Positions 41,786 to 50,642 of a DNA stretch of 64,000 nucleotides are shown here, piece by piece. The first letter of the stretch is position 1; each line of letters starts with the position of its first letter. The stretch comes from Candidatus Uabimicrobium amorphum (lineage in GTDB: Bacteria; Planctomycetota; Uabimicrobiia; Uabimicrobiales; Uabimicrobiaceae): the NCBI RefSeq assembly GCF_009002475.1, contig NZ_AP019860.1:6028501-6092500 (forward strand), written 5' to 3'. Under the pieces are notes generated by a model, which saw only the letters and a list, made by a program, of their open reading frames with translations, was not told the DNA's origin and made no database searches. The position numbers and the translations under genes were made by a program.

Positions 41786-43543
41786 ATGTTTGCAGATATC
41801 TTATTTTTAGCAGGACAAGCCATACCTGCTATTCTAGCGGTGTACATAACGTACAAAAAGCGCTATGCTCTACCTGCTCTTATTAGTGGTGTACTCGCGG
41901 CCATAGCATTTCCTCCATGCGAGTTTTATGTTTTTGCATGGGTCGCTTTGGTTCCTTGGTTGTACTCACTACCGAAGTTAAATACAAAGCAACTTTTGAT
42001 GAGCAATTTGATTTTTAACCTCACTTTTTTTGGGATAGGTATTTCGTGGATGGCCACGGTGCATCCACTTAGTCCTATTGCTATTTTGTTTCCTTTGTAT
42101 TTTATTATTCTTCCCTTCCCTATTTTATATGCGCATTTTAGCAAAAATTTCATGCCGATGTGGCTTGCCGCTCCGATCGTCTGGGTTGCGAATGATTATT
42201 TACGCTGCTACATCTTTACTGGTTTTCCATGGTTATACATGGGGCATACACTTGCTTATGAAACAACGCTCATACAATTTGCTGATATCACGGGCGCCTA
42301 TGGGGTCACATTTCTCGTAGTATTAGCGAACGGGGTTATTGCCAATTGGGTAGTCGAAAAACAAACACGACCACGACATTTGTATGTCGGAACCGCTGTA
42401 CTACTGTTGTTTTTGGTTGGGGCATATATTTACGGCGCAAAAAAAGTACAACTTCCATACACAGAGGGCCCTAAAGTCGCGTGTATTCAAGGAAATATAC
42501 CTCAAGATATTAAAGACAATGTTACGCAACTTCGCAGCAAAGTCTTTAATACGTATACTTCTCTAACTTTACGGGCTTTGGAACAAAAACCAGATTTATT
42601 AGTGTGGCCGGAAACTATGGCACCGGGAGATTGTAATCTCTCGCCGGAAAGCTGGCAAATTTTTAACGATCTATCTAGCAATAACAATGTAAATTTACTG
42701 ATTGGCTCGCATCGTTATTTGTTGGACAGCGGCAGAAAGACGTTTTTTACACACAATAGTGCTTATTTTTTTAATCGCCTTGGTAACATAGAAGGACACT
42801 ACGATAAAATTAGATTAGTTCCCGTTGGCGAAAGCATACCATTTTCTTCTTACATCCCTTTTGTTCCGGCATTAGTCTATATTTTAGTTGGTTACGTACC
42901 CGATTTGAAACCCGGTACAACACGACCAGTATTTACTTTAGATGACAAATATAAATTTGGCAGCCTGGTGTGTTTTGATATTATCTATCCAGATGAGACG
43001 CGCATTCTTGCAAAAAAAGGTTGCCAGTTCGTGGTGAATGTAACAAACGAAGGCTGGTTTGCACTAAGTAGCGAGATCGAACAAATTACAGCAAACTCTA
43101 TTTTTCGCGCTATCGAAAATCGCGTTGGAGTTTTGCGCGTCGGAAATTCGGGGGTCACGCTTGCTATTCCTCCCACAGGGAAACTCAATGCAAAATACAT
43201 TCATAATAAACCTATAGAAGAGTATTGGCAATCCCTACCATCTTATATGCAACAGCGATGGGAAGATCGTTTTCTCATCAATTGGCACTATCTCCCGCAG
43301 TGCCTTTGGGGACAAGGTTCTTTCGTGTCTTCGATCAAAGATAGCTGGGATTTAGAGCTGGAAGGAAAAAGAGTTAAGTGGAAAGATTTTCCTGGCTTTT
43401 TTGTGACGAATATTCCCATAAAAAATACACAACAACTCACTGTTTACACTAAGTATGGAGATTGGCTTCCACAATTTTTAAGCATAATAACAATGATACT
43501 CGCAGGCATTTCAGTGTATCGATTGTATCAGAAAAAAGGTTAG
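41786..43543 (+). CDS. lnt: Apolipoprotein N-acyltransferase
   Basis: It adds the third acyl chain to the N-terminal Cys of lipoproteins in the inner membrane. About six to seven N-terminal transmembrane segments (residues 1-215) precede the periplasmic nitrilase domain with the Glu-Lys-Cys triad: Glu276 (WPETM), Lys341 (YDKIRLVPVGE) and Cys396 (LVCFDIIYPD). A final helix anchors the C-terminus. The length is 585 aa with a ~60-residue insertion near 480-540, longer than E. coli Lnt. The start is ATG 41786; an upstream in-frame start would overlap the esterase gene. Its presence agrees with the several lipoproteins in this window and with a Gram-negative envelope. Confidence 0.94.
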   Translation: MFADILFLAGQAIPAILAVYITYKKRYALPALISGVLAAIAFPPCEFYVFAWVALVPWLYSLPKLNTKQLLMSNLIFNLTFFGIGISWMATVHPLSPIAILFPLYFIILPFPILYAHFSKNFMPMWLAAPIVWVANDYLRCYIFTGFPWLYMGHTLAYETTLIQFADITGAYGVTFLVVLANGVIANWVVEKQTRPRHLYVGTAVLLLFLVGAYIYGAKKVQLPYTEGPKVACIQGNIPQDIKDNVTQLRSKVFNTYTSLTLRALEQKPDLLVWPETMAPGDCNLSPESWQIFNDLSSNNNVNLLIGSHRYLLDSGRKTFFTHNSAYFFNRLGNIEGHYDKIRLVPVGESIPFSSYIPFVPALVYILVGYVPDLKPGTTRPVFTLDDKYKFGSLVCFDIIYPDETRILAKKGCQFVVNVTNEGWFALSSEIEQITANSIFRAIENRVGVLRVGNSGVTLAIPPTGKLNAKYIHNKPIEEYWQSLPSYMQQRWEDRFLINWHYLPQCLWGQGSFVSSIKDSWDLELEGKRVKWKDFPGFFVTNIPIKNTQQLTVYTKYGDWLPQFLSIITMILAGISVYRLYQKKG

Positions 43544-43559
43544 TTTTTAGGAACAGGAT

Positions 43560-43991
43560 ATGAGTATACCAAGTGTTTTAAAAAGAATAAAAGCGCTTAG
43601 AGGACTGAGCGAGGATGATTGCAAGGCAATTCTTGACAATACCTCTTTGGAAAAAGTACCTCAAGGCCAGGTATTGTTCAATGAAGGCGAAGAAGGTAAT
43701 GCTCTCTATATTATACGTAGAGGGAAGGTGAGAATTTTTAAACCAGCAACACCGGGAAAACAAGAGGTTGAGATTGCTGTACTTGGAGAAAAACAATTTT
43801 TTGGTGAAATGGCGCTCATTGCTGAACAAAAAAGAAGTGCAACGGCGATCACCGTTGCCGATAGCGAATTGTATGTACTCACTCCTAAAGCGTTTAATGT
43901 GTTAATTGAAAAAAATCCTGATATGGCGAGCCGTATCAGTGAAGAATTTATGAGACGTTTGAACGAAAATATACGGAATGATATATCATGA
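43560..43991 (+). CDS. Stand-alone cyclic nucleotide-binding domain protein
   Basis: A single cNMP-binding beta-barrel of 143 aa with the phosphate-binding cassette FGEMALIAEQKRSATA (Glu and Arg present) and the hinge helix PKAFNVLIEKNPDM. There is no DNA-binding domain, so it is not a Crp-type regulator. It probably acts on a partner protein by contact. The stop overlaps the next gene's start by four bases (ATGA), which makes the PQQ-propeller protein its most likely genetic partner. Confidence 0.92.
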   Translation: MSIPSVLKRIKALRGLSEDDCKAILDNTSLEKVPQGQVLFNEGEEGNALYIIRRGKVRIFKPATPGKQEVEIAVLGEKQFFGEMALIAEQKRSATAITVADSELYVLTPKAFNVLIEKNPDMASRISEEFMRRLNENIRNDIS

Positions 43992-45340
43992 AGAAATTAA
44001 TAGTTTTAATAATTGTTCTTGTGAGTGGTTTTGCGATATATGTCTATAATACTCCCTCTTCTTATGATTATTGGTGTGGTTTTTTTGTAGTTGTAAAAGA
44101 GGAGTATGAGGAGCACTCTTGGGAGATTGATTTTGGAGAAGAAGAGACTTCGAAACAGGGAAAATTTCCACAGCAGGCAAAATCTTCACAACAGGGAAAG
44201 TCTTCACAGCACGCGAAATCTTCACAACAGGGGAAGTCTTCACAACAGGGAAAGTCTTCACAACAGGGGAAGTCTTCACAACAGGGAAAGTCTTCACAAC
44301 AGGGAAAATCTTCGCAAACGGCACAAACAAATTTACAAAAAGCTGTGACAAAAAATCAATATTTTTCTAACGTAGCTTTATCTGTAGGCAAAATGAATGT
44401 TGCGTGGAGCTTTTCTTCTCAGGGACGCATTGTTGGTGCACCTGTTTTTGATCGCGGTCGTGTTGTATTTTCAAGCCTAGACGAGAATATCTATGCCGTT
44501 TCTGCAAAAAGTGGAGAAAAAGTATGGTCGCGATCTTTGGGAAGTGGCTCAAAATCAACACCAACAGTTGCAAATAATATCGTATATGTAGGATGTAATG
44601 ATCATTACTTGTATGCATTGTGGGCCGATAAAGGAAAACCTTTGTGGAGATTTAAGTCTTCGGGAAAAATTACGGCACCAGCAACTTGCTATGGAGATCA
44701 AGTATTCATAGGAAGCCATGATAAATATTTTTACTGCTTAGATGCGAAAACGGGAAGAGGAAAGTGGAGATGGAAAACCGGAGGTATTATTAGCTCTGGT
44801 GCATCGGTAAATAGCAAATTGGTGTATTTTGCTAGTGAAGATTTCCATATTTACGCTCTGAACAGATTGACTGGTATGGTTGAGTGGCGATTTGCAACAA
44901 AAGGTAAGGTCAAAGGTACGCCGATCCTACATAAAAATACGCTACTGTTTACCAGTGAAGACAAAAGTTTGTACTGCATTGACAGTCGCACAGGGAAATT
45001 GATCTGGATGTTTATCTGCGGAGGAGAAATTGTCTCGGCCCCCACTTTGTCGCGTAATATGATATTCGTGAGTTGTATAGATCGTCACCTATACGCTCTT
45101 ACGAGAGAGGGCGGGTTAAAATGGAAGTTCAAAGCCGATGGGCCGCTTTTGGCTTCCCCAGCAGTGACCAAGGACTTTGTGTGTTTTTCAACAAAGCGCG
45201 GTGGTGTATATTTTGTTGATCGAAGTGGTAAAGAATTCAATAAATTTCATATTGGTGAGACAATTGAATCTTCGCCGCTACTATATAAAAATACGACATA
45301 CTTCACGAGTCACGATCGCAAATTATACGCGATTCGTTAG
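43988..45340 (+). CDS. Membrane-anchored PQQ-type beta-propeller with hexapeptide-repeat linker
   Basis: An N-terminal hydrophobic anchor (residues 4-22) and an acidic stretch precede nine copies of a six-residue Q-Q-G-K-S-S type repeat (57-110). PQQ/YWTD-like blades then run to the C-terminus, each with a pattern such as NIVYVGCNDHYLYALWADKG or VFIGSHDKYFYCLDAKTG, about seven in all, as in BamB-like propellers. It is probably periplasmic, held away from the membrane by the repeat linker, and serves as a protein-binding scaffold. The blades carry no residues that would prove PQQ binding. It is coupled to the cNMP-binding gene by an ATGA overlap. Confidence 0.88.
   Translation: MKKLIVLIIVLVSGFAIYVYNTPSSYDYWCGFFVVVKEEYEEHSWEIDFGEEETSKQGKFPQQAKSSQQGKSSQHAKSSQQGKSSQQGKSSQQGKSSQQGKSSQQGKSSQTAQTNLQKAVTKNQYFSNVALSVGKMNVAWSFSSQGRIVGAPVFDRGRVVFSSLDENIYAVSAKSGEKVWSRSLGSGSKSTPTVANNIVYVGCNDHYLYALWADKGKPLWRFKSSGKITAPATCYGDQVFIGSHDKYFYCLDAKTGRGKWRWKTGGIISSGASVNSKLVYFASEDFHIYALNRLTGMVEWRFATKGKVKGTPILHKNTLLFTSEDKSLYCIDSRTGKLIWMFICGGEIVSAPTLSRNMIFVSCIDRHLYALTREGGLKWKFKADGPLLASPAVTKDFVCFSTKRGGVYFVDRSGKEFNKFHIGETIESSPLLYKNTTYFTSHDRKLYAIR
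44156..44317 (+). repeat. 18-bp in-gene tandem repeat, nine units
   Basis: The unit is CAACAGGGAAAGTCTTCA with small changes (GGGAAG, GCACGCG). The five 3' units are nearly identical, differing only at one A/G position, while the 5' units have drifted. This suggests recent expansion at the 3' side. The unit length is a multiple of three, so copy-number change keeps the frame. Confidence 0.92.
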
Positions 45341-45373
45341 CATACAACACTTTTCCGCACTACCCGTGAAAAG

Positions 45374-45413
45374 AAAAAACGCAACGTAAATTCGAACTAA
45401 CGTTGCGTTTTTT
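45374..45413. terminator. Terminator after the PQQ-propeller gene, usable in both directions
   Basis: AAAAAACGCAACGT and ACGTTGCGTTTTTT are exact complements around a 12-base loop, with A-run and T-run on the two sides. Confidence 0.9.
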
Positions 45414-45435
45414 CAACACTTTTTGATATACGTAA

Positions 45436-45472
45436 ACTCTCCCACAGGGAGAGTCAGCGGCGTTAGCCGCTG
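45436..45472. repeat. Two adjacent short hairpins of a dispersed repeat family
   Basis: ACTCTCCC-ACA-GGGAGAGT (45436-45454) is followed directly by CAGCGGC-GTTA-GCCGCTG (45455-45472). The CTCTCCC..GGGAGAG type recurs at about 50721 and 50879. The space lies between two convergent gene ends. Confidence 0.65.
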
Positions 45473-45495
45473 GAGAGGCCGTATACCAACGATTT

Positions 45496-47019
45496 CTAAT
45501 ACGCTTTTCCGAAGATGACGCGTTGTTTGCTTGGCTTGCCGCTAATAATACACTTACCTTCTTCTCCATCATCATCTAAAGGTATACAGCGTATCGTGAC
45601 CTTGAGATCTTTCTTCACTTGTTCTTCTACATCAGCGTCTCCACTCCAGTGGCACAGTGCAAACCCTCCGTGAATCTCAGGCTTTTTCTTGTTTTCTGGA
45701 GTAAAAAACTTGTAGAATTCGTCTTTATCATCGATCTTCTTGGTATTTTCTTTGCGGAATTTCTTCGCACGCGTAAATAGATTGTTATGGATGTCATCTA
45801 GGATATCTGTAACACTGGCCACGAACTCATCTTTTGCCATGGCTTTTTTGTCTTTTGGACCTTTGTCTCTACGTCCCATAAACACGTTGCCTTCTTCCAG
45901 TTCGCGTCCACCAACCTCGATACGAATAGGGACACCTTTTTTAATCCATTCCCAAGTACGTTGTCCACTACTCGTGTCGCGTTTGTCGTATTCCACACGT
46001 ATATTCGTACCGTAGTAGTTGATCTCTTTTAACTTGGCAACGAGATCATCGCAGTACTCTAGTACTTGATCTTTGATTTCTTCTTTGTTGAGCATTGGTA
46101 TAATGGCAATGTGTGATGCTGCGATTCTTGGAGGCATGACGAGTCCATCATCGTCTCCATGAGCCATGATAAGCGCCCCCACTAAACGAGTGGAAACTCC
46201 CCATGAGGTTGTCCATGCAAAACTTTCTTGGCTATTTTCATCTTGAAATTTAATATTCGATGCCCGCGAAAAGTTTTGACCTAGGAAGTGTGAAGTTCCT
46301 GCTTGTAGAGCTTTCTGGTCTTGCATCATCGCTTCAATACAATATGTTTCGACGGCCCCTGGAAATCTTTCACTTGCTGTTTTGCGTCCTTTAATGACGG
46401 GAACCGCCATAAAGTTTTCACAAAAGTCAGCGTAAACATCCAGCATTTGCAGTGTTTCATCTACCGCTTCTTGTTCCGTTGCGTGCACGGTGTGACCTTC
46501 TTGCCATAAAAATTCTGCGGTACGCAAGAATAAACGCGTACGCAGTTCCCAACGCACTACGTTGGCCCACTGGTTAATCAAAAGCGGTAAGTCGCGATAC
46601 GATTGTACCCAGCGAGAAAAGGCCGCTCCAATAATCGTTTCAGAAGTCGGGCGTATAATTAAAGGTTCTTGAAGAGGACCAGCGGGAACTAGGCCACCAT
46701 TTTCTCCTGGCTCTAAACGGTGATGGGTAACAACGGCACACTCTTTGGCAAATCCTTCGACGTGCTCTGCTTCTTTTTCCATATAACTTAGTGGAATAAA
46801 TAGCGGAAAATACGCATTGCGGTGTCCGGTATCTCTAAACATTTTATCTAGACAACGTTGAATGTTTTCCCATAAGCTATATCCCCAAGGTTTTATCACC
46901 ATACAGCCGCGGACTTCTGAGTTTTCGGCTAGGTCGGCAGCTTTTATGACTTGTTGGTACCACTCAGGATAATCTTCTACACGTGTAGGAGATATAGCAT
47001 TTCGCATTTTCTTTCCCAT
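45496..47019 (-). CDS. proS: Prolyl-tRNA synthetase, eukaryote/archaea-type
   Basis: It charges tRNA-Pro. At 507 aa, with the opening MRNAISPTRVEDYPEWYQQVI, class II motif 2 (NVVRWELRTRLFLRTAEFLWQEGHT), motif 3 (MAHGDDDGLVMPPRIA) and the C-terminal zinc-binding-type domain (EIHGGFALCHWSGD ... GKCIISG), this is the short archaeal/eukaryotic form. It lacks the editing insertion of the long bacterial form. Such a ProRS is found in some bacterial groups. The start could be ATG 47019 or the in-frame ATG four codons later. The gmhB-like gene lies 24 bases upstream in the same direction. Confidence 0.96.
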   Translation of the reverse strand: MGKKMRNAISPTRVEDYPEWYQQVIKAADLAENSEVRGCMVIKPWGYSLWENIQRCLDKMFRDTGHRNAYFPLFIPLSYMEKEAEHVEGFAKECAVVTHHRLEPGENGGLVPAGPLQEPLIIRPTSETIIGAAFSRWVQSYRDLPLLINQWANVVRWELRTRLFLRTAEFLWQEGHTVHATEQEAVDETLQMLDVYADFCENFMAVPVIKGRKTASERFPGAVETYCIEAMMQDQKALQAGTSHFLGQNFSRASNIKFQDENSQESFAWTTSWGVSTRLVGALIMAHGDDDGLVMPPRIAASHIAIIPMLNKEEIKDQVLEYCDDLVAKLKEINYYGTNIRVEYDKRDTSSGQRTWEWIKKGVPIRIEVGGRELEEGNVFMGRRDKGPKDKKAMAKDEFVASVTDILDDIHNNLFTRAKKFRKENTKKIDDKDEFYKFFTPENKKKPEIHGGFALCHWSGDADVEEQVKKDLKVTIRCIPLDDDGEEGKCIISGKPSKQRVIFGKAY

Positions 47020-47043
47020 AGTAATTTTGCTATAAGTATACTC

Positions 47044-47601
47044 TTATAGACTCTCCTCTTCTTCAGTTAAAATTTGTTGAACAAATTCATGTAAATCACA
47101 GCAAACTTTTTGTGGAACTAGACTCATCTGCGGATGATGAAAACTTTTTCCAAGACCTGTAAGTACTAAGCATGTCTTGCAATCGAGAGCACGACCTGCT
47201 TCAATATCGCGAATATTGTCTCCCACCATCCATGTATTCTCTTCACAAAAATTGTGCTCGCGTATTGCTCTTTGCAATAGACCTGGTTTGGGTTTTCGGC
47301 AATCGCAATTGTCTTTGTCTTGGTGGGGGCAATAGTACCAAAAAATAGGGCCAGACATCTCTTTTTTGAATTGTTGTTCGATAAATTCGTGAACATCGCG
47401 AACATCTTGTTCTCGATATAGACCCTTGCTGACACCAGACTGGTTTGTGACAATGCAAATGGTGTAATTTTTGCTCCACAAGTCCATGATTGCGTCTTTT
47501 ACTCCGGGGAGTATTTTTATTTCGCTAATATTTTTCACATAATCTTCGCGGTTCTCGATAAGAACACCATCGCGATCTAACAATATACCTTTGTTATACA
47601 A
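47044..47601 (-). CDS. gmhB: D-glycero-D-manno-heptose 1,7-bisphosphate phosphatase (HAD-IIIA, GmhB-like)
   Basis: This HAD phosphatase makes the heptose precursor of lipopolysaccharide or surface glycans. It shows the catalytic DRDGVL, Thr in TNQSG, the zinc-binding loop CPHQDKDNCDCRKPKPG typical of GmhB, and the final GDNIRDIEAG. About 185 aa is the usual length. The start is TTG 47601 with GAGGA six bases upstream. Part of that site overlaps the stop of the sigma-factor gene, so the two are coupled. The related histidinol-phosphatase function cannot be fully ruled out. Confidence 0.9.
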   Translation of the reverse strand: MYNKGILLDRDGVLIENREDYVKNISEIKILPGVKDAIMDLWSKNYTICIVTNQSGVSKGLYREQDVRDVHEFIEQQFKKEMSGPIFWYYCPHQDKDNCDCRKPKPGLLQRAIREHNFCEENTWMVGDNIRDIEAGRALDCKTCLVLTGLGKSFHHPQMSLVPQKVCCDLHEFVQQILTEEEESL

Positions 47602-47603
47602 TT

Positions 47604-48152
47604 CTATTCCTCAAACAATGCTTTTTTTATTTTTTGAAACGCATGGTGTAAACGCGACTTTACTGTTCCCTCTGGAATCGATAAAATTTCCGCAATTTCG
47701 GCATATTTCATATCATCGTGATACAACATAAAAACCATGCGTTGTTCTTCTGATAATTCGTTTATGGTTGTTTGTAATAGTTCTAACTTTTCCTTATAAT
47801 AAACCATTTCCTCAGCAGAAGGTTCTTTTGATTTTATATTTTCGAATATAATTTCGTGAGTTTTGCGTTTGCTTAACTCGGTTTTACCTCTTTTACTCCG
47901 CAAAAAGTCAATCCATATATTTTTTGCGATTGTAAAGATGTATGCGGAAAATTTTCCGCTACATTCGTAACGCGATAAATTTCGATACAGCTTGATGAAC
48001 ACTTCTTGGGCCAAGTCTTCGGCAAGTTCTCTTTGCCAGCATAGGCGATATATAAAGTTAATAATACGCGAACTGTAGCGTTCTACCAATATCTCAAAAG
48101 CTTGTGCTTCGCCGTCGTTAAATAGTTCCACCAGGTCATTGTCTTCGAGCAT
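47604..48152 (-). CDS. ECF-type RNA polymerase sigma factor
   Basis: This is a sigma-70 family protein of 182 aa with only regions 2 and 4. Region 2 contains RLCWQRELAEDLAQEVFIKLYRNL, which binds core polymerase and the -10 element. Region 4 contains INELSEEQRMVFMLYHDDMKYAEIAEILSIPEGTVKSRLHHAFQKIK, the helix-turn-helix for the -35 element. No anti-sigma gene is adjacent. Upstream by three bases is a HEAT-repeat lipoprotein, which could sense the envelope state, though that is a guess. The gmhB-like gene follows after two bases. Confidence 0.94.
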   Translation of the reverse strand: MLEDNDLVELFNDGEAQAFEILVERYSSRIINFIYRLCWQRELAEDLAQEVFIKLYRNLSRYECSGKFSAYIFTIAKNIWIDFLRSKRGKTELSKRKTHEIIFENIKSKEPSAEEMVYYKEKLELLQTTINELSEEQRMVFMLYHDDMKYAEIAEILSIPEGTVKSRLHHAFQKIKKALFEE

Positions 48153-48155
48153 GAA

Positions 48156-49235
48156 TTATTTTCCGCGATATTTCGATTTTGCCCATTCAATCCATTTGCG
48201 TGTGGCTGCCTTGCGTTGTTCTTCACTGGCCTCAGGATCGTAGCCAAAGTTTTCAAGAGTGCGATCGCGCAATTCGGTGATGACTTCTTTGCGTACTGCG
48301 AGATCTTTGTCATTGAGTGCAAAAATCATCATCTGTACCGCAATGATATCTGTAAGGGGCTTCACAACGCGTAGACATGTTAAACGTACGTTTTTATCTG
48401 GATCATTGACCAAGCGATCCTTTATTATTTGAATGATTTCGTCTGGGGCAATTTGTCCGGCAACGTGAATAGAGCGCATGCGTATTTCTGGATTTTCATG
48501 AGCCGCTCCCCATGACAATGCGCGAATAGGATTTACTTCATAATCGTCTTTGATACGTATGAGGAAAAACATCGCTTCGGAACGCAGTTCACTATTACTG
48601 TCTCCCATCGCCTCAACAAGAGCAACGAGACCTTGCGCACCGTAGCCCACAATTTCTTTTTCGGCTTCTTCGCGAAGTTCAGGGTCTAGTAAATTGCGAA
48701 TCACCACTCGTATTTGCGGATCAATGGTTTCTTGCTTGGCCTCTTCTTCTACCTTGCTATTGTCCACGATTTCAATGATGACCGGCTTGAAAAGAATTTG
48801 CTTGTTTTCCTTCCAGTTGAGATCAAAAGTGAGCCGATATTTTCCCGCAGTCGACGCAGAAAAAACATTCTTCACAAAAAGTTTTTCTTCTTTTGGTTTG
48901 ATAGAAATGGCACCATTAATGGGTTTGCCAAAATCTTTGAGCTCAAGATGTTCGAGTTGGTTTTTTACCGAAGCGGCGTTAAAACTGTATGACTGGAATG
49001 CCTCTGCGATATTTTTACTTCCATCTGTTACGGGTTCTTGATGTAATTTTTCACCATTATTTTGGATAACATACTCGGTAACGATATTCTCACCAAGTTG
49101 GTACTTTTGTTTATCTGTTTTAATGGTGCCATTGAGGTTGTAAAAATATTTAGGGTTACTAACTTTTTTTACCTCTGTAGAACCACAACCTAGGCACAGA
49201 AATACAACGAATATAATATAGTATTGCTTTTTCAT
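48156..49235 (-). CDS. Lipoprotein with C-terminal HEAT-like repeats
   Basis: The N-terminus KKQYYIIFVVFLCLGC ends in a lipobox (LCLGC), so this is a lipoprotein of about 359 aa. Residues 30-165 are strand-rich (KTDKQKYQLGENIVTEYVIQNN), like an Ig-type fold. From about 175 to the end there are HEAT/PBS-lyase-type helix pairs (LVALVEAMGDSNSELRSEAM, ENPEIRMRSIHVAGQIAPDE, DPDKNVRLTCLRVVKPLTD) and a closing GYDPEASEEQRKAATRKWIEW motif common in planctomycete HEAT proteins. I start at ATG 49235; MDHV four codons earlier is an alternative. Its position just before an ECF sigma factor suggests a sensor or signalling role. Confidence 0.84.
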   Translation of the reverse strand: MKKQYYIIFVVFLCLGCGSTEVKKVSNPKYFYNLNGTIKTDKQKYQLGENIVTEYVIQNNGEKLHQEPVTDGSKNIAEAFQSYSFNAASVKNQLEHLELKDFGKPINGAISIKPKEEKLFVKNVFSASTAGKYRLTFDLNWKENKQILFKPVIIEIVDNSKVEEEAKQETIDPQIRVVIRNLLDPELREEAEKEIVGYGAQGLVALVEAMGDSNSELRSEAMFFLIRIKDDYEVNPIRALSWGAAHENPEIRMRSIHVAGQIAPDEIIQIIKDRLVNDPDKNVRLTCLRVVKPLTDIIAVQMMIFALNDKDLAVRKEVITELRDRTLENFGYDPEASEEQRKAATRKWIEWAKSKYRGK

Positions 49236-49351
49236 AACATGATCCATTACAATGAAGGTTTTAAGCATGTAGTAGAGACGCGCTACTGAGAAAATTTCTC
49301 CCATCGTAAAAGTTATTTTCAGTATGTGCAAGTAGTTTTTAGGAATTTTCG

Positions 49352-50638
49352 ATGAAAAATGTTGTGATTGTTGCAGGTTTACGCACACCTTTTTTAAAAA
49401 TGAACAGTGAATTCAAAAATATCCCTGCTTACGATTTAGGGGCGCAAGTTATCAAGGAATTGGTGAAGCGCAATGAATTAGATGTTAAGCATATTGACGA
49501 AGTGATTATCGGAAATGTCGCGCAACCTCCTGAAGCGGCCAACTTAGCGCGCCATATAGCGTTACTTGCCGACATTCCTTATAGTGTGCCCGCCGTTACC
49601 GTACAGCGCAACTGTGCAAGTGGTATGGAAGCGATTGCCTATGCCTACCAAAAAATTCAAGCAGATATGGGAAAGGTATTCGTTGTTGGTGGCGCAGAGA
49701 ATATGTCGCAAATTCCTCTAATGTGGAATGTTGGTGCACGCAATTGGTTGCAAAAATTCATGCGTTGTAAGGGAAAATGGCAACAATATCGCATGCTGGG
49801 CAAATTCCATTTTGACTACTTTCGACCGATTATTGGACTGAAACTGGTTTTGTCAGATCGCTTTTGTGGTTTGGAAATGGGACATACCGCGGAAATACTC
49901 GCCCATGATTTTGGTATTTCCCGCGAAGAACAAGACGCTTTTTCGCTTCGCAGTCATCAGCGCGCCAAACAAGCGATAGACGGCGGTAAATTCGCTGAAG
50001 AAATCATGCCGTATCTCATAGATGAAGAGGAAGAAGACAGCCGTGTATTTCACGACAATGGTGTTCGTGAGTTGTCGAATACCGATAAGTTGGCAAAATT
50101 AAAAACTGTCTTTAAAAAAGACGGTGGGACAGTTACAGCGGGAAATGCCAGCCAAATCACTGATGGCGCGGCGATGTTACTAGTGATGGAAGAGGAACAC
50201 GCCAAAGAAATGGGTTACAAACCCTTAGCGAGACTACGCTCATTTGCCTTTGCGGGTTTGGACCCTTCTTATATGGGATTAGGTCCTGCTTATGCAACTC
50301 CTCTGGCACTTGACAAAGCACAAATGACAGTGAAAGACTTAGATCTAGTAGAAATCAATGAGGCGTTCGCCGTGCAAGTGTTGGCAAACTTGCGCATTTT
50401 TTCCTCAGACTCATTAAGTGAGAAATACCTACAACGTCCGGCGATGGGGGAAATTGATGAGAATATTCTCAACGTCAACGGTGGAGCGATCGCTTTAGGT
50501 CATCCCGTAGGCGCTTCGGCGGTACGCATTGTTATGAATCTTGTCAATGAATTGCGACGCCAAGACAAGAACGCTGGCCTCGCGACGTTATGTGTGGGCG
50601 GCGGACAAGGTGCCAGTTTTATTTTGGAAACTGTGTAG
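49352..50638 (+). CDS. Thiolase (acetyl-CoA acyltransferase)
   Basis: It cleaves or forms 3-ketoacyl-CoA. The three thiolase signatures are complete: nucleophile Cys in QRNCASGMEA, NEAFAVQ with GGAIALGHPVGASAVR carrying the catalytic His, and CVGGGQGAS with the second Cys. 428 aa and the insertion around residues 130-175 resemble the beta-subunit (FadI/FadA) type used in fatty-acid oxidation. No fadB/fadJ partner lies next to it. It has its own ribosome-binding site (AGGAA). It diverges from the HEAT-lipoprotein operon, and its 3' end faces a large palindromic element. Confidence 0.95.
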   Translation: MKNVVIVAGLRTPFLKMNSEFKNIPAYDLGAQVIKELVKRNELDVKHIDEVIIGNVAQPPEAANLARHIALLADIPYSVPAVTVQRNCASGMEAIAYAYQKIQADMGKVFVVGGAENMSQIPLMWNVGARNWLQKFMRCKGKWQQYRMLGKFHFDYFRPIIGLKLVLSDRFCGLEMGHTAEILAHDFGISREEQDAFSLRSHQRAKQAIDGGKFAEEIMPYLIDEEEEDSRVFHDNGVRELSNTDKLAKLKTVFKKDGGTVTAGNASQITDGAAMLLVMEEEHAKEMGYKPLARLRSFAFAGLDPSYMGLGPAYATPLALDKAQMTVKDLDLVEINEAFAVQVLANLRIFSSDSLSEKYLQRPAMGEIDENILNVNGGAIALGHPVGASAVRIVMNLVNELRRQDKNAGLATLCVGGGQGASFILETV

Positions 50639-50642
50639 GATA

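Noticed and set aside
43560..43991. Crp/Fnr-type transcription factor
   Set aside because: Only the cyclic-nucleotide-binding barrel is present; there is no helix-turn-helix domain after it.
44156..44317. Possible CRISPR-like or promoter repeats
   Set aside because: The 18-bp units lie inside a coding frame, are contiguous, and encode a regular hexapeptide.
43986..44351. 121-codon minus-strand frame rich in VVKT repeats
   Set aside because: It is only the complement of the 18-bp coding repeat in the PQQ-propeller gene.
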